A stretch of DNA of 64,000 nt. It comes from Apteryx mantelli. Its lineage: Eukaryota > Chordata > Aves > Apterygiformes > Apterygidae. The translations under genes and the position numbers were made by a program. The stretch covers positions 20,542,001 to 20,606,000 of the forward strand of contig NC_089981.1 of NCBI RefSeq assembly GCF_036417845.1, in the 5' to 3' direction. This document shows, in pieces, positions 22,311 to 34,700 of the stretch. Below the pieces are notes generated by a model. It did not search any database, had not been told where the DNA came from, and saw only the letters and a list, made by a program, of their open reading frames with translations. Within the stretch, counting starts at the first letter, position 1. Every line of letters starts with the position of its first letter.

Positions 22311-25059
22311 ACTCTGATACCAAAGGCCGTTTTGCTGTAGACCTGAATGGCAGTACAATTGTCTGCATTCCCTTATAAAGCGACGGCACTTTTATCCAAC
22401 CTCTAGACTGTTCAGCTCTACTGGTATCTGTGGAGCTACAGCTGATGCATTACAGCAGAGGAGCTGCAGTATCTGGTGGGGAGGAAGGGGGCAGCCCTGC
22501 TTATAGTTACAAAATATGAGCTGCTCAGGAGAGGACAACTCCTTTCTGAGCATGGGGAAAGGCTCTTTGTGCCGTTTCCCGCGAGCATGGGAGGCACTGA
22601 GACCTCAGGGCTTGTTTGCAGCGTATGTGGTACTGCTCAGCCTGCTGAAGAAATCATTGGGCTCACCCCAATATGTCATTCACAAGATAACAGTGCATCC
22701 CTTAGAGCTTCTACCTGTCCTGAAGGCCTGAAGCCATGGTGATGGATCTACGTCAACAGGCACAGGGAAACGAAAGTCCGGAAATGACCAAGAGGCCTGG
22801 ACCTGGTTCAGTGCCTGGCATGACTGCATAGAGTTGCATCATCAGCTTCGTCGTCAGCTGCCTGATATCAGGTTTGTTTTCTTTCATGCTTTGCACATAT
22901 CTAGGCTCTAGACTGTGTGTGTATGTGGCACCCTGAGGAGTTTGTTTAGACTTTCTTTGTGAGATGTGGTGGATGTTCCCTGCTATAACAGAGAGCTGTG
23001 AGACCTCAGTCTTTGCTTTCGCAGTAGAAGGTCTCTTGTAACAAGCTAAGAGCCTCCAGGTCTCGTAAAACATAGCCAGGAGAGAGACAGTGTTTCAAGC
23101 TGGTAGGGGATTGTACAGTGGCCAGCAGGGTCACTATGCATCTGTAGAATTGATTTTTCCCAAAGGGTAGTGTTGCACCTTCTCAGGGAATCCTTGGCTG
23201 AATCTGCAGCTACACAGACTTGGACTATCTCCACTAATTAAGAAAGAAAACGAGCAGAAGCATGGCTTTGCCAACGCAGCAAGGCTTCTTTCATATACAA
23301 ACGAATGACTTTAATATTTCAGAGCTGGGGGCTACAGGCAACGTCGGCTGGCAGAGTCGGGGCGCTTATTAAAAACCACACGCACCTTGTTCGTTGCCTA
23401 GCTGGCTGCTGCCATCATGTGGCCAGCTCATTCATTTACAGTCACACAAATGTTTTCTCCCCTTTTTTCCCCCAACTTTCTTTTCTTTGCTCCTGCAGGT
23501 TTCTTTTTTTTCCACGAAGCATCTTCTGCTCATACAGAGAGTATGAGGATGGCTCTAGGATCTTGCCAACAAGAAAGGCCTCCTTGCCTGCAGGCCAGGA
23601 ACAGAATCTCATGTTTGGATTTCTTCTGGTTTAAGAGCCTGATCCTCATGTCGATATCAAAAGATAGTCTGGAAAGTGTAGGACAATCTGCTGCAGGTAA
23701 GAGATACCACGACGGGGTTGAGGTTTAAAAAAATATATATATACAGCAGGCTTGAGGACACAGGACCGCACAACAAGGAGCATTTGCAGCTTTCTCTCTA
23801 GATATGCCGGTGTGCGCACCCGAATGAGCGAGCAGGAGGCTCTGATGCAGCTGCACTGTTTGTGGCCCTGGTTAGACTGCCTAGGTGGAGATTAAAGCCT
23901 TTGCCACCAAAGCCCTCTCGCATCTGCTCATTGCGGTTTTTACGAATACATGAAAGTCCCCACAGCAGCCAAATACTTAACATTAGAGAGTCCGCGTGGC
24001 AGTATATGCAGCATCTGAGCTCTCTCTAAAGAGACGGCACAACCTACAGTGGGATCATTACCAGACACAGAGGAATCTTTCACTTTTTTTTTTTTTTTCA
24101 ACTGTTAATTTTCTGATCAGCAAACTGTCTTGGTTCAATGGTTTATGTTTCACTGTGCAAGGAAGAGGGAGTTAGAACAGCCTGGATAAGAGGGATGGGA
24201 CAACTGGAAAGCATAATGTGGAGTATTTGATTTTTGCCAGACTTCTACAGTTTTCATTTGTCTCTGGATAATGTAAGGAATGTGTCTAAAACTAAACCAT
24301 TTTCTTTGAGAATTGTGGTTACTTTTTGCTGAAAGATACAAATATAGCATTAAATATTACTCCACTACTGCTACAGTTTGCAAATGCTACGTTTATGTCC
24401 TCATAGCATAGCACTATCCTGTCCCAGCTGAAAGGACTGCTTTCCTAATTCTTTCTTGCTTTTTCTCCCTCATATTTTCTTGGAAAGAGGAAAATGACAT
24501 AACTTTTTTCTTTCCTTTGACATAATCCAACACAGCAAATGCCTGCTTCCAGCCATAACACCTCGAACAAAGATATTTTTTAGGTTTCACAAGCTCAAGG
24601 CATATTCACCAAAGACCAAGTGGGAGTTTTTGACAGTGTTGGGGATGCTTACTCCTGAGCTGTGGTGAAACTGCTGCCTGCTGACACACCTAAATTCCTG
24701 GTGTGCTTTCAATTAGGTTCCCTTCTCCCCTCCTGAAATGTTGTTGCATGCTATCAGAAAGCTACTTCAGCTTCCAGCTCGGGGGCTGCTGCACCTCACT
24801 TTCAGCAGTGAGGACGTTGAGCGGAACAATCTTTGAAGCAGATTAACGCATCTGTTCACTTGGTGCCCTGGCCTGTGCTCTGGGCAGCAGGTCTACCCTG
24901 CTGCGGGTGCCAGTGAGGAGGCGACTCCGCGGCCCGGGGAGGGCGTGGTGATGCTGTGGGGCTTCTTCCTCTTCTTGCGATTTCGGTTGCACCCAAGTGA
25001 GGGGTTCCTCGCTAGCGGCTGGGGGGAGTCACTGCCGGGCTGGGACGCAGGACGGCCCG

Positions 25060-25178
25060 ACTCCCTTCAGGGAGGACGACGCGACGTCTCCTGCGTCTCC
25101 TTTAGGGGAGCAGGCCGTGATGGCGGAGGGCGCGAGTCCCTCCGGGGAGGAGGCCGTGACTCCTCACCCGGCTAAAGG
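25060..25178 (+). repeat. Degenerate 39-bp tandem repeat in the CpG island
   Basis: Three imperfect units of about 39 bp follow each other, seen best as 'ggggagcaggccgtga' at 25105 and 'ggggaggaggccgtga' at 25144, with a more diverged unit ('gggaggacgacgcgac') about 38 bp before. The period is 13 codons, and one frame shows PLGEQAVMAEGAS then PSGEEAVTPHPAK. Probably non-coding upstream DNA. Confidence 0.65.
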
Positions 25179-25412
25179 GAGCGGCCCGGCGCTCCTGCGC
25201 CGCCTCCCGCGGCAGGGAGGAAGAAGAGGAGGAGGAGGAGGAGCGCGGCCATGGCGCGGGGCGGCACCTCCCGAGCTTCCCCCAACGGCCGCGGGCGGTT
25301 GCCACGGCAACCGAGGATGCCCCACCCCTCCCATCCCGGGAGCGCTCTGCGCTTGCGCGAGGCGGGGCCGCGGCGCGCGCTCCGCGCCGACGCGAGGTCG
25401 CGTCAGGGGCGT

Positions 25413-25455
25413 GCCCCGCCCCCTTCTCCTCCCCCCGCCCCCCCCCCCTCCCCGG
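25413..25455 (-). other. C-rich promoter tract (G-quadruplex candidate on minus strand)
   Basis: Several C-runs of 4-12 bases are interrupted by G, TT and CT, so the minus strand carries at least four G-runs with short spacers. Sp1-type GC boxes overlap it. Such tracts are common in CpG-island promoters. Confidence 0.6.
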
Positions 25456-25540
25456 TCGCTTCTCCCCATGAGCCCGGCGGAGCGGCGCGAGCGCGGCGCC
25501 GCCTGAGCGCCTCGCGCTCCCCCACCCCCCCCGCGTGCGC

Positions 25541-25560
25541 GGCCGTTACCGGCCGTTACC
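25541..25560 (+). repeat. 10-bp tandem duplication in 5' leader
   Basis: The sequence ggccgttacc is present twice in a row, ending 11 bases before the PTDSS2 start codon. It would lie in the 5' UTR. Confidence 0.9.
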
Positions 25561-25571
25561 GCGGCGGCGCC

Positions 25572-25792
25572 ATGCGGCGCGGCGAGCGCCGAGGCCACGG
25601 CGGGGCCCTGGGCAAGGCCGCCCTGGAGGAGCAGCCCCCGCCGCTGCCGAACGGCGGGGCCCCCGCCGCGGCGGACCGGCCCCCGGCCGAGGAGTCGCCG
25701 CCGCCGCCGCCCGGCCCCGAGAGGGACAGCGCCGGCCTGCGCCGCAGCACCGAGTCCGAGGTGTACGACGACGGCACCAACACCTTCTTCTG
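25572..25792 (+). CDS. PTDSS2: PTDSS2 exon 1 with start codon
   Basis: It encodes the cytosolic N-terminus, [15 protein letters not shown], a Pro/Ala-rich low-complexity part, then [15 protein letters not shown] and two bases of Trp 74. The start is chosen because MRRGERR equals the mammalian start; the ATG has G at -3. An upstream in-frame ATG exists at 25251. Donor GTGAGA. Confidence 0.95.
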
Positions 25793-28700
25793 GTGAGAGC
25801 CGCTCCCCCCGCGCCGAGGCCCTGCCGGCGCCGCCTCCCCGGCCCGGCTTTCCCCTTCCCCTCCTCCTGCCGCCGCTTCCCGCGCGGCGCAGCCCCCCGC
25901 GCTGCGGCGCTTCCCCTCCCGCGGGGCTGCGGCGGCGGCCGTGGGTCGCCGCGGCGCGGTGCGCCTGAGCTCGGGCGCGGGCAGCGCACCTGCCGCGCGG
26001 CGCCTCGCAGCGCCTGGGCGAACGGGCGGGAAGTTGCTGCGCGCTGCCTGCGCTTCGTCTTGCCCTTGCTTCGGCGCGGCAGGCACCGGCGCTAACACTG
26101 CGAAACCGTAGGCTACGTCTCAAGGTGTTTTTCTCGGCGTTGTGGAAGCAAACCGTTGTCTAAGGCTGGCTGCTGCCAGCGGCGCCTCTTTTCTCAAAGC
26201 CGGTCTTGAAATATCTAGCGAGCGGTCTCCTTGCTGCTAGCCAAGGCAACTTTTTCTCTCCCACCAGGCAAGCAATTCAGAGGCTCTCTCAAGGGCCCGC
26301 AGTTTGTGGAGTTTTGTGCTTGTTTCCATTTGTTTTGTCAGATCATATATAGATAAGCATTCCACCTGTTTCTTCTCCCTCCCTCAGTCTTGCAAGGGGT
26401 CTCGTCTGTCCACGTTGTTTCCTGAAAGCTGAAGTTGCAATGCTTAAGTTCGGTTGGTGAGGTAGACTGCATTTCACTTGGGTTTGTGGCATGCTGAATC
26501 CAGAAAATCTATGCAAAAATGTACTGTCCAGGAGTGTGTTGACTGTCCATGCTAGGCCAGACAGGGCAATTCATTTTTTGTTAAACTCAGCCCTCCCAGG
26601 AACAGATTTGTACATACCTAGAAAAGTGCTTCTAAATTGCTTCCTTGTTAGAGTTGTTTTAGAAATCTACTTTAGTGTGCACGTGCATATTTTCATAGTT
26701 TTTCTCTGGCTTTTTTTCTATTACGTGCATGCCCTTTTTTTGGACAAGGAAACCACTTGTAAAACGCTTGCTTGCTTCATCATCGACCAGAGTAGAGAAC
26801 GTACTCGGCTGACATTAGAGTCGCTTGTTTGGAATTTGAGCTAAGGGTGATATGATTTGGCTCGAGTTTGACATTAGCGGGATGGAAGTGGGAGGGGGAG
26901 GGTGCTTGGCTCTGACCCTGCCAATCTGGACAGGAGCAGAGGGGAGGTGGTGTTGATCTTGATGCGGCCACTGATATTAGGTGATATTTCTGCCAGTTTA
27001 AAACTCCCTTACTAAAGAAACACTTGGATACTGCTAGATCTCTGGGTGGTTGCTAGAGAAGCATTTGGAGCCTGCCGTACGCAAGTATAATCCAGGAATA
27101 TTGTCGTCTTGAGGGCAGGTGAACTTTCTTGGAGAGAACACGTTAGCATTGCCGCATGTAGGCTGAGTTAGTGATCAAGTAACTGGATCTTCCTGAGGTC
27201 TGCTGAGTAGTGTCATCTTATAAATGGAAAATGGGTAAAACTGTCACTTTCTTATTGTCTTGCCAGTTGCTTTCTGATGGCTTAGAAACGCCTGATGCTG
27301 CTTGTATCGTATAATCTCTCCTTTTGCACCTTTTTCTCTATTGTGGTTATGTTGGTGCAGCGTGCAGTTTGCTTTCTTGAGAAAAAGTTGTTTGTTTGTT
27401 TGTTTTTCTTTTGAAAGTACTAATGTGCCACCTTTCTGTAGGACAACTGTTGGCTAGTCCCTTCAAGGAGGATGATATGGACAAGTGTGTCATACAGTGG
27501 TTCCTTAACATAGACTACTGGGAGGGGGAAAAAAAAAAAGGCAGAAAAGTGTGCATGTTGCTTGTGCAAATAGTCAGGCGGTTAAATGCTTATGGAAGTA
27601 TCCAGATTTTTCCTTCTGTTACTTTTGACCTGCGCATGACACTGTTGCATGTGCTTTGTTAGCGTATCCTTTGGTCATGACTCAACTTTTACTCTGAATA
27701 ATCATTACCCCTTGCCCAAAGTAAGTACTTTGTTTCTGTGGCCTCCGATGCTGTTCTCATACTGTCTGTTAGGGACATGGTCACAGAAAATTGAAATTTA
27801 AGAGGGTAGGTGCCCTGTCTTTTTGATCATGTGAGTTATGTGGAAAGTACCTTTTCTTCTAGAAGCCCCAAAGCTGGGGGGTAAGGTTACGCTTATGACC
27901 TGCTCAGTTTGGAAAAATTCAAGAATTTGGAACTTGTAAGTAAAGTAAGAAATCATTCTAGAAGTAATGTAGTATAATTTGCAAAGGTAGTTTACTGCTA
28001 AAAATGCAGTCCTCTGGAAAGGTGGTCCTTTTTAGCTGTTTGCCTACTCTTTTTAAAACACTTAAAAACTGTTTTTGGAAAACAGTTAGGTGTTACAGAT
28101 TTTTTAATTGGTTTTGTTTTGAATGGGTAGAAAGCTTTGTGTTCTTATTCAGTCTCAATAACTTTAGCCTGGAAAATACTGTATTTTAATTACATTATGG
28201 GATCCTGCATGGTCAGTACCATGACAGCTATCTTTGTCATGGGGAAAATCAAGCAAAGGAAATGGGAAGTAGCTTTATAAACTGGTATCTTTTATCCCCT
28301 GCACTAATTTCTAAACATCTATTACTACTAGACAAGAGCTAGAAATATCCAGGTGTGCGTGGTAAGCGGCTGTCCTAGGTGAATGTGTTCAGTGCCATTC
28401 ACAGCACATTTAAATGTTTCTTGCCTATCCAGTTACAAAGTTAGCTTTCTGAATACAAACAAAGGACCTCTTTATGGCTGAGATTGACTTTTATTTTTTG
28501 TACAGTGAAACATGCTAGATCTGATACTTGTACTGAACTAACATGGGAAAATCATCAGTCATTTGATATCTGCCTGCAGAAGAATGACTGTTGATTTATC
28601 TTACATGTTATGTCTCTTTATGCCAGCCCACCCTGGTCTTGGATTATCAGTTCTGGATCATCTAGTTTGATCTTGTATATAATTTTCTCTATAAAACTTT

Positions 28701-31700
28701 TGTGCTGCCATGGATTTCTGTATTACTTCCCAACTTGTATTTAACCAAAGGATAGTCTCCAGAAAGACATCCTGTCTTGATTTGAAGATGTCAGGAGCCA
28801 ACAGATACATCTTTGCCACCATGTTGCATTGTGGCTCCATGGGTTAATTGCTTTTACTAAGCCTTACTTTAATTTGAATTTAACTAGCTTTAATATCCTC
28901 TGTTGTTTCTTGGTGTGCTTTTTTCTGTCACAGTAAATAACTCTTAATTGCCATCATGTGGATATGATGTTGGCTACTAAGGTCATATGGTCTTAGTGCG
29001 ACAGGAGAGATCTGCGGAGCTCAGGAACTGAAAAAAAAGGGTGGGGAGTGGTAGGCAGAACAGCCTGTGGGCTAGTACAGCTTTCATAGGAATTAATTCA
29101 GCCTGTTTGCTGCAAGAAGTGTAGAAACTGCATCTGAGGAAAAGGCAGCCTGTAGATCCCTCTACCTAGGTGTTTCTCTCGCTGTATTCTGTATTATCGG
29201 AAATCGTTCCTGGTCACTAGCACAGTGTCATTTTTTGGACATGAGGATTAGTATGCAAACCAACCATTTTTGGAAATATAGGATTGGTATTCGAAACAAA
29301 GTTGTTAATTAGCCATTCCTTGCATATAATTCTTATCTCTAAGAGACTAAGCTTACAGTAGCAAGAGGTTTTCTAAAAGGACTCCTGGAAGAAGAGATGA
29401 ATGATTTATTTGAAAGAGAGATACCAAGAGGGAAGATCTGCAAATTAGCATGAGCTTTTTTCTTTACCCTCTTGTGGGGGTTACTGCAGCACTTTCAAGG
29501 GGACATTGCTTAAGCTTGTTGGAAACTTAATGTTTGCCGCATTTTGTCACACTGTAAAAGCTGGCTGCTTTAAAGCAGGCCCTGGTGAGGAAAAGGAAAG
29601 AAGCATATAGTTCTGACAAGGAAGATAGGCCTAAATGGAACATATTTATGCAGAAATCTCATGAGTGTTTAATGCCCCTAATGGGCTTTAGACCTAGTAT
29701 TATTTCTCTATATCGGTTTCTTTTTTTGTAAATGCTTTTCAACATTTTTAAGGAGGATGGGAAGGACTTGGTGCGAGTCAGCATGAACTTAGGGGTGCTT
29801 GTCTGGGGAGAGTGCAAAGACAGGCTGCCAGCAACACAAGCAACGCAACTGAGTTTTCAGTATTTGGTGAAATCAAAGGTTCAGCGCACCAGGGGTGCAG
29901 GGGATTAGTTTCACCCTGTGAAAAACACTTTCCTTGTAATAGTGCATCTCCTGTGCTAGAATGAATTCCTGTGTTGTTTTCTGTGTGTGCACTGCGATGG
30001 TAGGAGCTCTCTACAGAGAGCTGCTTCAGTACTGGTGCTTGAACTCTGGCTCATCAGGGCGCTGTCATATGACTTGAATTCTGCATCAGTTTACAAAACA
30101 AGCCATCAGCCTGAAAAAATAACTCCATGCTTTTATGCAATTAAATCTGGCGTAAGGGCACCTTCCTTCTATTCCCTTTTATTGCATTTTTTTTTAAAAG
30201 ACCTGCTCCTTAAGAAGACCTGCTGGTCTTCTCCTTGAGTGTTGTACCTTATCTGTAATACAAAATCTCACTGTCTTGGTGGAATTGTTTTAAACTAAAA
30301 CTTGAAATAGAGGTATTGCAATAGGTTGGAAGCTTTACTTAAAAAGAGTTTATTATTAAAAATAGATTCTTTTTGAAGCTTTGGTTAACTTGCCAACTGC
30401 AGAAAAGATGAATGGAGATGCTGCTTTTTCTCTTTTCTCATTGAAAGGAAAATGACTAATTGCCAAAGCACGGTTTGCTTTTTAATCCATTGTTCTAGCT
30501 TCTCTATGGAAGTATGTGCCATTGTGCCTTTCTTATCAAGTGATCATTTTCTGAGAGTCACCAACTCGTATAAGTGGAAAAACTGATGGCAAGGGAAATG
30601 AATGTTACTATTTTGGAGTGTCACAAGTATGTACAGAAATGTAATCAGTGTTGTGTGCTTTTACAGATGTACTGAAGACTTGTTAGAGGCCTAAGAATAG
30701 ATACTTTTTGATTATCTATAAGAGTTTCTTAAGCTCTAGCTTGTATTTTAAAACCTGCTTAAACTAACAACGATGTTTATTTTTGTTATGTTACAGATGA
30801 AGCTGCTTGGAGCTTTCAGGTAGCGTTGCAGCATAAAGTAAATACTTTGTTCTGGTTGCTACTATTATTTTTGTGATCTATGTGGATGACAGAGAAGGTA
30901 GAAAGAACAGCAAATGAGGGAGAGACCACAGGACAGAGCATATCTCTTTGTTTCACTGATTGGTTTCTTCAAGGTGTCTGTCTTTACAGAAAGTAGAAAA
31001 GGCCAGAAAGGTGTATTTAATGAGCGAAAACTGAGCTCAAGTAGTAATGTTTTCAGCCAGTATCTGTTTATTCGTCTTGTTCTGGAGATTAAATGTTTAT
31101 GGAAAGCCTGATGTGAAATTGCCCGTTTAATATTAATTGCTTCAACTTACTCAGAGACGTATAATCTATCTCTGGCTAGCTCAAAGCAGCTTGCTCTATT
31201 TTCAACTTCTTAATACTTCAGGCATTTTTACTTTCCTAGCTTTAACTGCATATTGACCCGAGGTCTCACGTCACAGTCTGGCATTTGAACTCCTATTTTT
31301 GAAAGGTTGACAGCTTCCTTTACTTTCATGGGCAGAGATCTTTTCGGTCGTGTGTAACATGAACAGCTTAGTCTCATGTTTCTAATTTTGGGATGTATTA
31401 TCAAGATTATGACAGAAGGTTGATTTTTTTGTTTTCTTTTTTTGTTGTTAAAGATTTCAAATCTCTTGCTCTCTCTACCCAAAAAAGACTAGTCAATTTT
31501 TTTTAGGATTGTGTCCCTGTTAATTAGGATTCTGATTTTGAATGTCAAAATGATAGTTAATTTAAATTTTTGTGTTGTCTTTTGTTGCACCTTATTCTTC
31601 ACAGAAACTTAGTCAAATGCTATACTGTGGTGAAAGTAATAGATTTGAAGTACTCGATTAATCATATTTTCTTATAATTCACACCACGTATCTTTCGAAG

Positions 31701-34700
31701 TCGGATGATGTGTAGGTATATAGAGAGCGGAAAGCTTTGACATTGGCTCATCTTTTAAAAGTTTCTTTCCAAAATGCTTTTACAACTTTCCCATTGCTTG
31801 GAATCAAGAAAAACAATGTCATTATGAAAAAGCTGATGATGGGCTAAGATGGGGATAACTGCTTTGCTTCTATATAATGTATTCTTGCTGACAGGTGCTT
31901 TTGCCAACGCTTCTGAACACGCTGAAGTGAGGACCACTATACGTTTTTGCTGACAGATACTTTTTCTAGCAGTAGCTACTAATGACAATTTTTAAACCAA
32001 AGCAGCAAACAATACAGGCTATTCTTTTGAGCTCTTAAAAAGCCAACAAAATATACAAGATTTAAGAGGGAGGGGAAAAAAGAGAGAAATCCTTTGCACG
32101 GGTTTCTCAATGACTGTTATTGTTTTTAATGTAGCTGGTGCATCATCTATGACAAACGAGGACACTAATGGAAAGAAATGGGTAGTAAGGGTGTGGTTCA
32201 GTTCACTCAAGCTGATCGCAGTTTGTGTTGGAGTTTGACAGAGGTCATACACCCTTCCCTGTCTGTTTCGCTGCCGCCTGGATGCAACTCCTTCCTTTCA
32301 GTTCGGAGAGCTGATCTGTCTGGAAAATAACCTCTCAAAAAGAAAAGATTCTTAAAAATTTCCCCAAGTCATTTTTAGGGAGGAGGGAGGGGATGTAGAA
32401 GTTCTGATAGTTATTGTTTCTTGAAAAACCTGAAGTTTCTAAATGTGAAAGAAAAATTAATTACCACCAAAAAGTAAAGTTAGAAATGTACCGATCTCAT
32501 TCTCTGGAAAAGCCCCCGCTGCTTTTCAAGCTATAGCGGAGGAGAGGTAGCAAGTGAATGCTGCCTGTTGAAGTAAGTTCCTCTCACTTGGCATTTAACT
32601 AGGTTACCAAGGCAAGTATTTTTTTAAAAAAAACTGTCTTATTTCACTTAAGTGCCCCAGTTGGCATGTCCTGTGCTCCAGTGGGGAAAATGCTGGATAT
32701 AAGATATAGAAAAATGTTAGTGCAGAAAAGTAACCTACTTAAAGTTACGACGTTTTTGTTGTTTGGGTTTTATTGCGAATTCTCTTTGGTTTTTCTGGCA
32801 TTATGTATAGTTGCATGTGTATCTTTCTAGGCACTGTTTTTGAGATTTTTTCACGTGAAAACTTAGGAATTTTTTTTCCACACAAAAACAAGCAGTTTGT
32901 ACTTCTTGCCTTTGGTATGCAGCCCAAATTCTCTTATAATTTCAAGAAGATATGCACTCTACTTAGCTTAGCTCTTTTCATTCTCCAAAGACTCCAAGCT
33001 AGGAGAACATAAGCCTTTCTGCCTAATTCCCTTAATGCTTACCTTGCAGCCAAGAACATCTACAGCATTGCCTTCCTCTTGACGTATTACTTTAAAGTGT
33101 ATGTGGAAAATAAAATAATCCCTCTTTATGCAGTTTAATTCATCTTGACTCATTTCACTCTTCACAAGGATTTCTGCTAGTCGTATTTCTGGCTGCTGTA
33201 AATGCTTAAGTTTCTCTTGTTCCATGTTATGGTGGATTTTCCGCCCTACCCCACCCCACCCCTACAAGATGTGGAAAGATATGGTGTGATTCTATGCTTG
33301 CTTGCTTAATTTTTTGCTCTGACAAGTAGGTTTGCGGGACGCTCTGCTAGCTGTCATAACTTTGTCACTATTAGCATTTTTCTGGCTAGGGTTGTTAACT
33401 TGCTGTTTCCAGAAGAGAATCCAGCCTGAGAAGTCTTTCATTCTGGTTCCTTAACTTCATGCTGAACTGAAAATATATTTACATGACTAAGCATCTTGAA
33501 AATTTTCTACAAGAGAATCTTTCTTTGCTTGGAAATGAAGACTCGGCAAAAAGGGAGTGATGAGATATGCAGCTTCTTGTTTCTTATTAAGCAGGGAAGC
33601 TTGCTAAATTTCAAGCTGAGGCTTGTAGCATCAAAAATAGACCAAAGGCAGGGCGCGTGAAGCTCTCAAACACTGAATATTCACTTTGCTACAACCCCCC
33701 CCCCAGGGAAGAATAAAACTCAGTCACCATTGTATTCTAGCAGATGAGTTTCTAGCTGCATTTATCTAAGTGAGGGCATGCTATTAACTGATTTTTTTGG
33801 CAATCTACAGGGCACTAAACCCATTGGAAAAGTAATTGGCTTAGTATATGTGTGCAGATTGACTATTTCTAGATTTATTTCTCTTAGATACTCTTTAAAA
33901 AAAAGTAATAAAACAAGGTATGAAATATAATGCATAGTCTTGCAATTAATGTAGCTTCTTTCTGTGATCAGAAAATAGGTGATTTTTCTATTAATTACAT
34001 ACAGTTGCTTGCAGTAAACAAGAGACCATATTCTGATTTAAGTGAATTTAGACCATTGAGTTCATGTCTCTGTTGTACCGTATCCTTTAAGACAGGACTG
34101 TATCTGTTTTTTTGACTACTGCCAGGTTACAAAATAGGCATTGAGTCATGTGACTGTCAAATGAATGTTAAGTATGTGATGTCTGAATCACCTGTTATTT
34201 GGCATCCTGTGAGGCAAGTCAAAGGGAAAATGCGTCTGTTGACCGGGAAGCTGGCTGCTGTGAAGTCCTTGCGTGTTTTCTGACATAGTGATTCCGTGCT
34301 AATTTTGAGAATATTCGTGTCCTTTTCTTCTGTCTGGAGTCGGTTAGCCTGTGTCCTCTGGACGGCAAGGAAGGATAGTGTTAAATACCGAATGCCTTTT
34401 TATCAGTGGCAGAAGAGGATTGCATCTGCTTATGAGGTATTGCATGTGTTTTCCAGTGGGATTAAAAGGATGCTGTGAGAGCTGGTTATGTTTTGGATTA
34501 GAATAAACTTCAAATTGCAGTACAAAATAATGCTTACCTTAACTTTCAGAGTGATTTTTGCGGTTGATTATTGGGTTTGATGTTTAGAGATAGTCAGTGG
34601 ACTTCTTAGAAATGTACGGTGAGCTTTAGTTTGTCATGGACTGTATAACTTGAGGAAAAGAACTTGCTTTTTTGGTATAAAATGGAAATGAAATAGTAGC

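Larger units (their letters stand above)
14390..24919. other. Intergenic region between divergent ANO9 and PTDSS2
   Basis: About 10 kb separates the most upstream recognised ANO9 exon from the PTDSS2 CpG island. The missing first exon and promoter of ANO9 should lie here but could not be located. The region holds a CR1 fragment (22043-22310), a 30-bp tandem duplication (18993-19052), an A-rich run (20021-20045) and scattered open frames of up to about 157 codons with no recognisable product. Confidence 0.6.
24920..26100 (+). promoter_or_regulatory. CpG island promoter of PTDSS2
   Basis: A sharply GC- and CpG-rich block surrounds PTDSS2 exon 1, in contrast with the AT-rich flanks. It contains a GC box (ggcggggcc, 25361-25369), an NRF1-like palindrome with one mismatch (tgcgcttgcgcg, 25348-25359), a long C-rich run (25413-25455), and no convincing TATA box. 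This is typical of a housekeeping gene with dispersed start sites. The transcription start cannot be placed from sequence alone; somewhere between about 25,200 and 25,560 is likely. Confidence 0.85.

Noticed and set aside
25164..26123. 319-codon minus-strand open frame over PTDSS2 exon 1
   Set aside because: It lies antisense to exon 1 in an extremely GC-rich CpG island where stop codons are rare, and the product is low-complexity Arg/Gly/Ala. Open by composition, not by selection.
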